Positions 32,277-40,990 of a stretch of 64,000 nt of DNA are shown in pieces; the first letter of the stretch is position 1, and every line of letters starts with the position of its first letter. The position numbers and the translations under genes were made by a program. The stretch is from assembly GCA_963702175.1 (NCBI GenBank), contig OY969721.1:1736001-1800000 (forward strand). Direction: 5' to 3'. The notes under the pieces are model-generated. The model searched no databases, was not told where the DNA came from, and saw only the letters and a list, made by a program, of their open reading frames with translations. Source of the stretch: VRUE01 sp963702175 (lineage in GTDB: Bacteria > Actinomycetota > Thermoleophilia > Solirubrobacterales > 70-9).

Positions 32277-33671
32277 TTAAAGGGCCAGGCTGAGTGGCTC
32301 TTCGAGCAGGGTGCGGACTTTGGCGAGGAACTCGGCGCCCTCGGCGCCGTAGAGGATGCGGTGGTCGCAGGCGAGGTCGACCTTCATCAGGTGAGCGGTG
32401 GCGATCTCGCCGTCGCGGACGACAGGGCGCTCGGCGATCGCACCTACGGCGAGGATCGCCGCCTGGGGCGGGTTGATCACCGCCGAGAAGCGGTCGATCC
32501 CGTACATCCCCAGGTTGGAGACGGTGAAGGTGGCGCCTGAGAGCTCCGGCGGGGTGATTTGGCCGTCGCGGACTTTCTGGGCCAGTGCCCGCGACTCGGC
32601 GGCAATCTGGCGCAGCCCCTTGCGATCGGCGTCAAAGACGGTGGGCACGACGAGTGCGTCGCGCGCCGCCACCGCGACCCCGACGTTGACCCGTGAGTAG
32701 AGCTCGAAGCGACCGTCGCGGTAGGCGCCGTTGGCCCGCGGGTGCTCGCGAAGCGCCAGCGCGCACGCCTTGACCACCATGTCGTTGAACGAGGGCACCA
32801 CCTCGCCCTCCTCGGCCCCTTCCTTGATCAGCTGCCGCCCCGCGACCGCCCGGCTCATGTCCACCTCGGCAGCAAGGTAAAAGTGAGGCGCCGTAGCCTT
32901 CGACTCCGCCATCCGCCGCGCGATCAGCGACTGGGTCTTGGTCGGATCCTCGTAACGAACCTCGCCCTTGGCGGTTTCGGGACTAGCCGCTCCGTCCGCG
33001 GGTCCTGTCGCCGCAGGGGACCCACCGCCCCTTCCGGTAGCTGAAGCTTCCTCAGGGGCGGTACCCCCTACGGCGCCACCCGCGGAAGTAGCCGCCTTCT
33101 CGACATCTGCCTTGACAATGCGGCCGCCAGGCCCAGAGCCCTCCAGCTGTCCGAGATCCAAGCCTCGCTCTCTAGCTATCCGCCGCGCAAGAGGAGACGC
33201 CTTCGGCCTGTGCCCGTCACCCGTGGCTTGTTGCTCAGCGCCCTCGGCTGACGACTCGGCCGGGGCGTTTGCCTCGGCGGTTGGGCCTGCGGCAGGCTCA
33301 GCCTCCCTTCCCGCGGGTGGCGCTGTAGGGGGGCCCACCCCCGAGGAAGCTTTAGCTACCGCAGGGGGTGGGGGGTCCCCTGCAGCGACAGGACCCGCGG
33401 GTTGGGCGGCTTGTCCCTCGCCAGAATCGCTGCCACCTGAATCACCAACCGTCGCAATAGGCGTCCCGATCGCCACCGTCTCGCCCTCCTGCACGAGAAT
33501 CTCACTCAACGTCCCCGCCAGATCGGACTCATAGGCCATGTTCGCCTTATCCGTCTCGATTTCGACGATCTCGTCCCCAACTGCGATCTCGTCCCCTACG
33601 GACTTCAGCCACTGCAGCACCGTCCCCTCCTCCATCGAGTCGGAAAGCCTCGGCATGACGATCTCGGCCAT
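32277..33671 (-). CDS. pdhC: Pyruvate dehydrogenase E2, dihydrolipoamide acetyltransferase
   Basis: 464 residues. Lipoyl domain at 1-80 with the lipoylated Lys in EIETDKANMAYES; peripheral-subunit-binding domain near 158-195 (KASPLARRIARERGLDLGQL); catalytic domain from ~240 (KTQSLIARRMAESKATAPHF) to the end. The active-site motif reads DHRILYGAEGA; the usual Asp of DHRxxDG is Tyr here. Both Ala/Pro/Gly linkers (residues ~91-121 and ~196-226) are encoded by inverted copies of a palindromic element. Last gene of pdhABC; its ATG overlaps the pdhB stop by one base. Confidence 0.93.
   Translation of the reverse strand: MAEIVMPRLSDSMEEGTVLQWLKSVGDEIAVGDEIVEIETDKANMAYESDLAGTLSEILVQEGETVAIGTPIATVGDSGGSDSGEGQAAQPAGPVAAGDPPPPAVAKASSGVGPPTAPPAGREAEPAAGPTAEANAPAESSAEGAEQQATGDGHRPKASPLARRIARERGLDLGQLEGSGPGGRIVKADVEKAATSAGGAVGGTAPEEASATGRGGGSPAATGPADGAASPETAKGEVRYEDPTKTQSLIARRMAESKATAPHFYLAAEVDMSRAVAGRQLIKEGAEEGEVVPSFNDMVVKACALALREHPRANGAYRDGRFELYSRVNVGVAVAARDALVVPTVFDADRKGLRQIAAESRALAQKVRDGQITPPELSGATFTVSNLGMYGIDRFSAVINPPQAAILAVGAIAERPVVRDGEIATAHLMKVDLACDHRILYGAEGAEFLAKVRTLLEEPLSLAL
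32995..33086 (-). repeat. Coding palindromic element, copy C
   Basis: 92 bp, 86% identical to the reverse complement of copy B (13 differences). The minus-strand reading begins TCCGCGGGTGGCGC; the other end reads TCCGCGGGTCCTGTCGC. It encodes the linker between the subunit-binding and catalytic domains of E2. Confidence 0.85.
33310..33401 (+). repeat. Coding palindromic element, copy B
   Basis: 92 bp between CCCGCGGG termini; left end CCCGCGGGTGGCGC as in copy A. Inverted relative to copy C and antisense to the E2 gene, yet without a stop codon in the E2 frame. It encodes the linker between the lipoyl and subunit-binding domains. Confidence 0.85.
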
Positions 33672-34663
33672 CAGATCGACCCCTCCAGCGTGGCCAGCGC
33701 CGCCTTCACCACATGCTCCTCATGCGGGAGCGCCGCCTGCTCGAGCCGTCGCGAGTAGGGCATGTGGACATCGGCGCCGGTCACCCGCTGCACCGGCGCG
33801 TCGAGGTGGTCGAAGGCCTGCTCGGTGATCAGCGCAGCCAGGTTGGCGCCAACGCCGCCGTGCGGCCAGCCCTCCTCGACGACCACCGCCCGGTTGGTCT
33901 TGCGCACCGACTCGAGGATCGTGTCGAGGTCGAGCGGGCGCAGGGTACGCGGGTCGAGCACCTCAGCCTTGACCCCGTGCTCGTTGGACAGCACCCGCGC
34001 CGCGTCTTCTGCCACGTGGGCCATCTTGAGGATGCCGATGATCGTCACGTCGCTGCCCTCGCAGCGCACCGCTGCCTGCCCGAACGGCAGCACCTCATCC
34101 TCACTGTCGTCGGCGACCTCGCCCCGCCGCCCGTAGAGCGACTCGTGCTCAATGAAGATCACTGGGTTGTCGTCGCGGATCGCCGTCTTCAGCAGCGCCT
34201 TGCCGTCGGCCGGGGTGGAGGGGCAGGCGACCAGCAGCCCCGGCACCTGCAGGTAGAGCGCCTCGAAGCTGTGCGAGTGGGTCGGCCCGAGCTGGTGCCC
34301 GCCGCCGCCCGGCATCCGGATCACCATCGGCACCCGCGCCTGGCCGTTGAACATGTAGGGGATCGCGGCGGCGTGGTTGACGATCTGGTCCAGCGCCAGC
34401 AGCGAGAAGTTGACCGTCATCAGCTCGACGATCGGGCGCAGCCCGGCCATCGCCGCCCCGGCCCCGGTGCCGACGATCGTGTTCTCGGAGATCGGCGTGT
34501 CGCGCACCCGCCGCTCGCCGAACTCCTCCAGCAGTCCTTCGGTCACCTTGAAGGCGCCCTGGAAGACGCCGACGTCCTCGCCCATCACGAAGACGCCCTC
34601 GTCGCGGCGCATCTCCTCGGCCATCGCGTCGCGCAGCGCCTCTCGCATCCGCAGCGTCGCCAT
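33671..34663 (-). CDS. pdhB: Pyruvate dehydrogenase E1 beta subunit
   Basis: 330 residues forming the pyrimidine-binding and C-terminal domains of a 2-oxoacid dehydrogenase E1 beta. Motifs: MGEDVGVFQGAFKVTEGL, DTPISENTIVGTGAGAAMAG, RMPGGGGHQLGPTHSHSFEA, VDP-type EVLDPRTLRPLDLDTILESV, and EGWPHGGVGANLAALI. It pairs with PdhA to decarboxylate pyruvate using thiamine diphosphate. Start and stop each overlap the neighbouring pdh genes by one base (TGATG), which implies coupled translation. Confidence 0.95.
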   Translation of the reverse strand: MATLRMREALRDAMAEEMRRDEGVFVMGEDVGVFQGAFKVTEGLLEEFGERRVRDTPISENTIVGTGAGAAMAGLRPIVELMTVNFSLLALDQIVNHAAAIPYMFNGQARVPMVIRMPGGGGHQLGPTHSHSFEALYLQVPGLLVACPSTPADGKALLKTAIRDDNPVIFIEHESLYGRRGEVADDSEDEVLPFGQAAVRCEGSDVTIIGILKMAHVAEDAARVLSNEHGVKAEVLDPRTLRPLDLDTILESVRKTNRAVVVEEGWPHGGVGANLAALITEQAFDHLDAPVQRVTGADVHMPYSRRLEQAALPHEEHVVKAALATLEGSI

Positions 34664-35907
34664 CAGTCCCCCGCCTCCTCGGCGACACCCTGCTCCTCGA
34701 CCTCTTCAGCAACCGGGGAGTCGCCGCTCTCTTCGGCGACCTCCGGCTCGACACCCTCCTGGGCGTCGCCATGCTCGGCCGGATTTGGCCGCGGCCCGTC
34801 CGGCTGCCCGGCGTAGGCGGCCCCCGCCTCGGCCAGCTCCCGCGCCGCGTCGGGCATGTGCTCCTCGTCCTCGCCGCGATGCGGCTCCGGGCTGCGCTCG
34901 TCGACCGCGTACCAGCCGGCTTCGCTATCCAGCACGTAGAGGTTCTCGTAGAGGGTGTCGAGCGCCGGCTCGGGCGAGGCATCGGCGAACTCGACCGCCG
35001 CCATCACCGTCTCCTCCGCCTTCTCGCGCGTCTCCTGAACCTCGCGCTCGCCCAGCACGCCCGCCTCGACGCAGCGCCGCGCGAAGCTCTCGATCGGGTC
35101 CTTGGTCTGCCACTCTTCGACCTCCTCGCGCTCGCGGTAGACCTCGGGGTCGGCGGCCGAGTGGCCGCGGTAGCGGTAGGTGAAGGCCTCGAGGATCGTC
35201 GGCCGGCGCTCCTCGCGGGCGAGGCGGATCCCCTCGGCGACGCCCTCGCGTACCGCCAGCACGTCCATGCCGTCGACCCGCTCGCCGCTGATCCCGTAGC
35301 CCTCGGCCTTCTTCGAGAGGTCGGTCTGGGCGGAGTGCCGCTCGACCGAGGTCCCCATCCCGTAGAGGTTGTTCTCGACCAGGAAGAAGACCGGCAGCTT
35401 CCAGAGCGCCGCCAGGTTCATCGTCTCGCCGAAGTTGCCGGTGTTGGAGGCGCCATCGCCGAACATGCAGACGGTGACCGCGTCCTCACCCTTGTAGTCG
35501 GAGGAAAGCGCCAGCCCCGCTGCCAGCGGCAGGTTGCCGCCGACCACTCCGTAGCCGCCCATGAAGCGGTTCTCGCGATCGAAGATGTGCATCGAGCCGC
35601 CGCGACCGCCGCTGGTCCCGTCGACGCGGCCGAACAGCTCGGCCATCACCCGCTTCGGCTCGGTGCCGCGGGCGATCGCGTGGCCGTGGGTGCGGTAGGT
35701 GCCGATCAGGTAGTCCTCGTCGCGCATCACCGAGGTGGTGCCGACGATCGTCGCCTCCTCGCCGATCGCCAGGTGGAGGAAGCCACCGGCCTTCGCCCGT
35801 TGGTACTGACGCCCCGCCTCCTCCTCGAAGCGGCGGATCAGCGTCATCCTCGCGAGCAGCTCGTAACAGGTGGAGGCGTCGGGGAGGTCAGAGGCCATCG
35901 AGGCCAC
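34663..35907 (-). CDS. pdhA: Pyruvate dehydrogenase E1 alpha subunit
   Basis: 414 residues from GTG 35907 (ATG 35898 is an alternative). The ThDP motif GDGASNTGNFGETMNLA is present, with the phosphorylation-loop-like region TYRYRGHSAADPEVYRER and the GGRGGSMHIFDRENRFMGGY segment. The E1 alpha core ends near residue 330; about 75 further residues form an acidic, Pro/Glu-rich tail (HRGEDEEHMPDAARELAEAG, EEVEEQGVAEEAGD) not typical of the family. That tail may interact with the E2 or be a lineage-specific disorder segment. First gene of the pdhABC operon. Confidence 0.94.
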   Translation of the reverse strand: MASMASDLPDASTCYELLARMTLIRRFEEEAGRQYQRAKAGGFLHLAIGEEATIVGTTSVMRDEDYLIGTYRTHGHAIARGTEPKRVMAELFGRVDGTSGGRGGSMHIFDRENRFMGGYGVVGGNLPLAAGLALSSDYKGEDAVTVCMFGDGASNTGNFGETMNLAALWKLPVFFLVENNLYGMGTSVERHSAQTDLSKKAEGYGISGERVDGMDVLAVREGVAEGIRLAREERRPTILEAFTYRYRGHSAADPEVYREREEVEEWQTKDPIESFARRCVEAGVLGEREVQETREKAEETVMAAVEFADASPEPALDTLYENLYVLDSEAGWYAVDERSPEPHRGEDEEHMPDAARELAEAGAAYAGQPDGPRPNPAEHGDAQEGVEPEVAEESGDSPVAEEVEEQGVAEEAGD

Positions 35908-35908
35908 A

Positions 35909-36496
35909 TTAGCTCGCGGCGGCGACCGCCTCCTCGACCCTGTCGTCCCCCCAGAACACCTCGTCCCCGACGACCAGCGAGGGCACGCCGATCACGCCCC
36001 GCTCGGCGGCCTCGTCGGTCGCCTCGCGCAGGGCGTTCTTAACCACGTCGGTCTGCACGGCCTTGGTCACCGCGTTCGGGTGCAGCTCGCAGGCGGCGGC
36101 GGCGATCAGCACGTTCTCGCCGTCGGTGAGGTCGCGGCCGGCGGCGAAGGCCTGGCGGAAAGCGGCGAGGGCGAAAGAGACGGTGCGGCCGGTCTGCTTG
36201 GCGAAGGTGGCGGCGCGCATCGCGACCAGCGTGTTGCCGGGCCAGGGGTCGGGCCAGGTCAGCCGTGGCAGGCCGTAGGCGGCGGCGCGTCGCTCCACCT
36301 CAGCGATCCCCTCGTCCCGCTCCGGCCCGTTCGCCCAGGAGTCACGGCCGAAGCGCTGGAAGAGACCGCCGAGCAGGATCGGCTGCCACTCCGGCTGCTC
36401 CAGCTCGGCGTCGGTGAAGAGCCCGCTGATCCGCTCGGCGGTCAGGTACGCGTAGGGCGAGCCGAGGTCGAAGTAGAAGGTCGCCCTGTCAGCCAT
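35909..36496 (-). CDS. DsbA-like 2-hydroxychromene-2-carboxylate isomerase family protein
   Basis: 195 residues from ATG 36496. A thioredoxin/DsbA fold of the HCCA-isomerase type: start RATFYFDLGSPYAYLTAERI (S in place of the CxxC), WQPILLGGLFQRFGRDSWA, RLTWPDPWPGNTLVAMRAAT, and GVIGVPSLVVGDEVFWGDDR near the end. Members are glutathione-dependent isomerases or oxidoreductases; the substrate here is unknown. It overlaps the 3' end of the AlbA-type gene by 8 bases and lies 1 base from pdhA, so it may be read into the pdh operon. Confidence 0.85.
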   Translation of the reverse strand: MADRATFYFDLGSPYAYLTAERISGLFTDAELEQPEWQPILLGGLFQRFGRDSWANGPERDEGIAEVERRAAAYGLPRLTWPDPWPGNTLVAMRAATFAKQTGRTVSFALAAFRQAFAAGRDLTDGENVLIAAAACELHPNAVTKAVQTDVVKNALREATDEAAERGVIGVPSLVVGDEVFWGDDRVEEAVAAAS

Positions 36497-38186
36497 CGGA
36501 CTCCCTGACGACCAGCGTGATGTAGGCACCTCGCCCGTGCCCGTGCAGCTTGATGTGGCCCTCTTGCTCAAGCGCCTTCTCGACAGCTAGGACCTGCTGG
36601 CGGGTGTAGCCGGAAAAGTCTCTGATCTCGGCATTAGTCAGCCTGCCCCGCTCCTTCAGAAGCTCGAGAATCCGCAGGCGCACCCCCTCCGACTCCAGTG
36701 GTCGATCCGCATCGGTCATCCCCCTTCCCCGCAGCCGCTCGGACAGGGGACGCGGAAGCCCGTAGGTTGTCGCACGGCCGCGACCTCGTGCGACTATCAG
36801 CTTCCGTCGTCGCATTTCAGCCAGGTGGTTCGCGGCGTCGGTCTCGTTTAGCTGGAGATGCTCGGAGGCAGTCACCCTGTCGATGGCGCCTACGTCCATG
36901 AGGCGGCGCAGCACGATCAGATCGTCGAGGTTCAGCGACTCCCCACCTTTCTCATGTTCGACTATCCAGGCCGCAAACTCATCGCTGCCGCCCAAGGGAA
37001 GCGTGACTGAGACAGAGGCCTCGTCGGCTCTATACGTTGGCGCGCGGGCACCGACACGAAGCAGCCCCTCGAAGATCCTGTCTATGCCCAAGCCAACTCG
37101 ATTGACCAGTCCAAGCTGCTGAAGGCTGCGCGCCAGTAGCTCGTTTCGGTGAACGGGAGCATGGCGCAAGACGTTGGCTGGTGAGATTCCCCCCAAGAAG
37201 CCACCTGGGCTGGTGATCTCCACGTGGGCCTTGCGGATCGCGACGATAACGCTCTGTCTCAGAAAGTAGTCACGATGTGCGACTGCGTTGAGGATTGCCT
37301 CCCGTGCGACCTCCCAGCTGAGGGTTGGAATCTCGAGTTGTGCGAATCCCTTCGGCTGGACGGTCCGCAGTGACGTGGCTGCCGAGAGCGCGTTCTCAAC
37401 GTTTTCGAACTCCAGGATCAACGGCCCGCGGAGATCTAGCCGCCGGTCGTAGCGGGTGCTGCTCGCATATCGCAGAATGGTGATCTCGTGCTGAGGCATG
37501 TAACGGGCGATAGCGCTTTGCTTCCCGAACAAGAGCATCGCGGCTTGACTCAGTTCTGAATCGTTCGCCAGGCTGAGCGCTTCGAGCAGGGTCATGTCGT
37601 CCTCGTCAGCGAGATTCGCGAGACCTGACTGCAGCCGAAGGTGCTTCCTTCCCTTCTCCAGTGCGCGTTTGTCCAGGTCACCGAGCTCCGCGTCCTCAAT
37701 CGGGACTGCGCTCAGGTCGACTTCCCCTGACGACGCGATCATTCGCGCCAGGTTGCTGCCGGTCAGGGGCATGCAGCTCTTTCCGATGCGTATCGAGGCG
37801 ACGCCACCGCTGGTCGTGTGCGGCGGGATTCCCTTGGGGATGTGAGCGGCCAGCAGTGTTCCCTCGGGTTGCTGCAACTCGCACAGCTCGACCAGGATGT
37901 GGGGGTCGGTTGCCGAGTAGACGTCCCGCTCCAAACCGTGAAACGAAACGTCGCCAATGCCGACCAAGGCGCGCCGGCGATCCCTTACGCGGTCCTCGAT
38001 GCCGACAAGCAGGCAGCCTCCTCGCTGGTTAGCGAAGCAGACCGCGGCGTCTACCAGCCAGCGCTTCAGCTCTTCGCGGCTGCGAGGCTTTCCCTTGATC
38101 TCCAGAGTCTCGCTCTCGAGATCGTCGGCGGACTCGCCGTCGAGCCGATCCAGCTGCGCTAGCAATTCCTCGTTCTTCCACCGCAC
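36489..38186 (-). CDS. AlbA/Schlafen-type putative DNA-binding and ATP-binding protein
   Basis: 565 residues from GTG 38186. The N-terminal AlbA_2/Schlafen-like domain has ESETLEIKGKPRSREELKRW, AAVCFANQRGGCLLVGIED and SIRIGKSCMPL (residues ~20-145). An HATPase_c_4 domain follows (LSWEVAREAILNAVAHRDYF, ITSPGGFLGGISPANVL, GLGIDRIFEGL), then two C-terminal winged helices (VTASEHLQLNETDAANHLAE; RLTNAEIRDFSGYTRQQVL). Such proteins are predicted regulators and occur in defence contexts. TATATT 8 bases before GTG suits a leaderless transcript. The AT-rich leader suggests acquisition. Confidence 0.8.
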   Translation of the reverse strand: MRWKNEELLAQLDRLDGESADDLESETLEIKGKPRSREELKRWLVDAAVCFANQRGGCLLVGIEDRVRDRRRALVGIGDVSFHGLERDVYSATDPHILVELCELQQPEGTLLAAHIPKGIPPHTTSGGVASIRIGKSCMPLTGSNLARMIASSGEVDLSAVPIEDAELGDLDKRALEKGRKHLRLQSGLANLADEDDMTLLEALSLANDSELSQAAMLLFGKQSAIARYMPQHEITILRYASSTRYDRRLDLRGPLILEFENVENALSAATSLRTVQPKGFAQLEIPTLSWEVAREAILNAVAHRDYFLRQSVIVAIRKAHVEITSPGGFLGGISPANVLRHAPVHRNELLARSLQQLGLVNRVGLGIDRIFEGLLRVGARAPTYRADEASVSVTLPLGGSDEFAAWIVEHEKGGESLNLDDLIVLRRLMDVGAIDRVTASEHLQLNETDAANHLAEMRRRKLIVARGRGRATTYGLPRPLSERLRGRGMTDADRPLESEGVRLRILELLKERGRLTNAEIRDFSGYTRQQVLAVEKALEQEGHIKLHGHGRGAYITLVVRESDG

Positions 38187-38363
38187 CAAATAGCAATATA
38201 GCAATAGCAAATTGCATGTTTAAGCATTAAATTAGAATCGGACGGCAATTCAGACAAATATTGGGTAACCCCAAAAATTTGCATATGCAGGGTTTGAGAC
38301 GAAAACACCTGGCGAATCACGCTCTCCCGACGTAGGTCTTAACAATCGGGAATGCTCAGAAAG
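38187..38363. other. AT-rich intergenic region
   Basis: No gene. Markedly AT-rich compared with flanking DNA. Next to the AlbA-type start it has three TTGCTAT-type repeats on the minus strand, overlapping a TATATT box. Confidence 0.5.
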
Positions 38364-39731
38364 TCAAGCGTGGATCGCCCAGCCGTCGACGGCGCGGGCG
38401 GCGTCGAGAACCGCCTCGGAGATGGTGGGGTGGGGGTGGACGACGCGGGCCAGCTCCTGGTAGCCGCCCTCTAGCGCCATCGTCGCCACCAGCTCGGCGA
38501 TCATGTCGCAGGCGCGGTTGCCGACCACGTGCGCGCCCAGCACCTCGCCGTACTTGGCGTCGACGACAAGCTTGACCAGGCCGTCTTTGTCGTCATAGAC
38601 GGTGGCGCCACCGACCCCGCCCAGCTTCTGCTTGCCGACCTTGACTTCGTGCCCAGCCTCCTTGGCGGCTGCCTCGGTCAGCCCGACGCTCGCCACCTGC
38701 GGGTGGCAGAAGGTCGCGCCGGCGACCAGGTTCTGGTCGACCGGGTGGGTGCGCTCGCCGGCCGCGTGCTCGACCGCGACCACGCCCTCCTCGGAGGCCT
38801 TGTGGGCGAGCGCCTTGGCGTTGACCAGGTCGCCGATCGCGTAGACCTTCTGGTTCGAGGTGCGGCCGAACTCGTCGACCTTGACCTTGCCGTTCTCCTC
38901 CAGCTCGACCCCGGCCTCGGCGAGCCCCAGTCCCTCGACGTCGGGACCGCGCCCGCCGGCGATGCAGAGGTAGTCGACCTCGGTCGAGTTTCCCCCGTAG
39001 CTGAGCTTGACCGACTTGCCGCCGGCCTCGACGTTCTCTACCGGGGTGCCGGTGGAGATGGTGATGTTCTGCTTCTTAAAGGCGCGCTCGACGACGCGGG
39101 CCATGTCCTTGTCCTCGGCGGGGAGGATCTGGTCGAGCATCTCGATCAGCAGCACCTCGGTGCCGAAGCGGCCGTAGGCGGAGGCGATCTCGCATCCGGA
39201 GGCGCCGGCGCCGGCGACGGCGATCTTCTTCGGCTGCTCGGGCAGCGACCAGGCGCCCCAGGTATCGAGGACGCGATCGCCGAACTCGACCCCAGGGATC
39301 GGCAGCGCCACCGAGCCGGTGGCGAGCACCACCGTGCCAGCCCCGTAGACCTCGTCGCCGACCTTGACGTCGCCCTCGGCGGTGAGCGACCCGTCGCCCT
39401 CGATCAGCGCGATCTTGTTCTTGTCGAAGAGCATCTTGACCCCGCTGGAGAGCGACTCCGAGACCGAGGCGCGCCGCTTGCCCAGCGCCTCCCAGTCGAT
39501 CGAGGCGTCCTTGACCGTGATTCCGAGCTCGGCACTGTGGCGGGCCTGCTCGTAGATCTCGGCTGTGCGCAGCACCGTCTTAGCCGGGATGCAGGCGTAG
39601 TTGAGGCAGCGGCCGCCCGCCTTGTCGCTCTCGACCACGGCGGTCTTCTTGCCTAGCTGGGCGGCGCGGATCGCGGCGACGTAGCCGCCCGGGCCCGCGC
39701 CGATGACGATCACGTCGTAGGAATCAGGCAT
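38364..39731 (-). CDS. lpdA: Dihydrolipoyl dehydrogenase (E3)
   Basis: 455 residues from ATG 39731. FAD-binding IGAGPGGYVAAIRAAQLGKK, redox disulfide in GGRCLNYACIPAKT, NAD-binding AGAGASGCEIASAYGRFGTE, second FAD motif YAIGDLVNAKALAHKASEEG, and the catalytic His-Glu dyad in HPHPTISEAVLDA. It reoxidises the lipoyl arms of E2. It is separated from pdhABC by the AlbA-type gene and the DsbA-like gene, both on the same strand. Confidence 0.95.
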   Translation of the reverse strand: MPDSYDVIVIGAGPGGYVAAIRAAQLGKKTAVVESDKAGGRCLNYACIPAKTVLRTAEIYEQARHSAELGITVKDASIDWEALGKRRASVSESLSSGVKMLFDKNKIALIEGDGSLTAEGDVKVGDEVYGAGTVVLATGSVALPIPGVEFGDRVLDTWGAWSLPEQPKKIAVAGAGASGCEIASAYGRFGTEVLLIEMLDQILPAEDKDMARVVERAFKKQNITISTGTPVENVEAGGKSVKLSYGGNSTEVDYLCIAGGRGPDVEGLGLAEAGVELEENGKVKVDEFGRTSNQKVYAIGDLVNAKALAHKASEEGVVAVEHAAGERTHPVDQNLVAGATFCHPQVASVGLTEAAAKEAGHEVKVGKQKLGGVGGATVYDDKDGLVKLVVDAKYGEVLGAHVVGNRACDMIAELVATMALEGGYQELARVVHPHPTISEAVLDAARAVDGWAIHA

Positions 39732-39766
39732 CGGCAGCGAGCCTATAGAACCGGCGTCGCCGCTCG

Positions 39767-40270
39767 CTAATCGGTTCTTCGGCTCGGCATCTGGATTCGC
39801 GCCATCGCTTTGACCATGAAGTAGAAGAAGCTGCCCGAGACGGCGAGCAGGCCGAGCGTGGCGGCGATCTGACCCACCGAGGCCGCCTGCGCGGCGAGTC
39901 CGAAGACGGCGCTGAAGATGAGGAAGACGAGGATCACCTGGAAGCCGAGCACGGCCCAGTAGCGGGCGCGCCACATGCCCCAGGCCATGATCCCCATCAG
40001 CAGTGCCGGCGCCGCGACCTGGGCGAAGTTCGCGCGCTCGCCGTCGACCTCGACCCCGGCGACGTAGCCGGCGAGGATCGAGAGGGCGACCAGTGCCGAG
40101 AGCACGGCGCCGATCGTCACCACGAGCGGCCGTTCGCCCTCTCGCAGCGGTTCCAGTGTGTCGCGCGCTTCCTGGTTGCGCTGCTCGGCCCGGGCGTAGC
40201 CGCGCATCATCCGCTCGCGCCCGTTCGAGGCGTCGCGTCGCTTGCGCTTGCGTGGAGCCTCCTCAGCCAC
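39767..40270 (-). CDS. Conserved membrane protein, four helices
   Basis: 167 residues. A basic N-terminus (RKRKRRDASNGRERMMRGYA) is followed by an RxxR-rich helix and four TM segments (VVTIGAVLSALVALSILAGY, AAPALLMGIMAWGMW, YWAVLGFQVILVFLIFSAVF, IAATLGLLAVSGSFFYFMVK). No known domain. Its ATG overlaps the thiE stop by 8 bases, so it is cotranscribed with thiE. Confidence 0.7.
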   Translation of the reverse strand: MAEEAPRKRKRRDASNGRERMMRGYARAEQRNQEARDTLEPLREGERPLVVTIGAVLSALVALSILAGYVAGVEVDGERANFAQVAAPALLMGIMAWGMWRARYWAVLGFQVILVFLIFSAVFGLAAQAASVGQIAATLGLLAVSGSFFYFMVKAMARIQMPSRRTD

Positions 40271-40946
40271 CGGGTGCGACCTCTCCCGCGGCGAAGGCGC
40301 GCCGCAGCTCTGTGGCCCCGGCGGCCGGGTCCTCGGCGTCGCGGATCGCGCGGACGACGCAGAGCCGTCGCGCCCCGGCGCCCACCACCTGCCCTGCGTT
40401 CGAGGGGTCGATGCCGCCGATCGCGAAGAAGGGGTGTGGAGCGCTGGCGGCGGCGTGCGAGATCAGCTCCAGGCCGACGCCGGGCCGTCCTTCCTTCGTC
40501 GGCGTCTCCCAGATAGGCCCGACGCTCACGTAGTCCACCGGCCGCTCGGCGGCCGCCGCGAGCTGCTCCTTCGAGTGAGTGGAGAGGCCGATGATCGCGT
40601 CGGGACCGAGGATCGCCCGCGCCTCCTCGGCCGGCATGTCGTCCTGCCCGACGTGGACGCCGTCGGCTTTGCAGGCCCGGGCGAGGCCGGGATCGTCGTT
40701 GACGATGAAGAGGGCGCTGAAGGTGTCGCATAGTCGGCGGAAGGTGAGTCCGGCGATCTCGGTCTCGCGGCGGGGGAGGGCCTTCTCGCGCATCTGAACG
40801 ATGTCGGCGCCGCCGCTCAGCGCCGCATGCAGAAGCGCCTCGGGATCTTCACCGCGCGGTCGCGCCTCGCAGACGAAGTAGAGCCGCGCGGTGCGCAGCC
40901 GCTCGCGGCGCAGCGGACCGGTCGCCTCTGGGGGTGCCAGGCTCAT
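40263..40946 (-). CDS. thiE: Thiamine-phosphate synthase
   Basis: 227 residues. Joins HMP-PP and thiazole phosphate to thiamine phosphate. TIM-barrel motifs: GADIVQMREKALPRRE (QxREK), FIVNDDPGLARACKADGVHVGQDD, IIGLSTHSKEQL, DYVSVGPIWETPTKEG and FFAIGGIDPSNAGQVVGAGA. It is divergent from the thiO-thiSG operon, with the TPP riboswitch in between on the other strand. Confidence 0.95.
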   Translation of the reverse strand: MSLAPPEATGPLRRERLRTARLYFVCEARPRGEDPEALLHAALSGGADIVQMREKALPRRETEIAGLTFRRLCDTFSALFIVNDDPGLARACKADGVHVGQDDMPAEEARAILGPDAIIGLSTHSKEQLAAAAERPVDYVSVGPIWETPTKEGRPGVGLELISHAAASAPHPFFAIGGIDPSNAGQVVGAGARRLCVVRAIRDAEDPAAGATELRRAFAAGEVAPGG

Positions 40947-40990
40947 ATGCCCCGATTATCGCCTGACGCCGACTCCGGAGGGGTACCATC

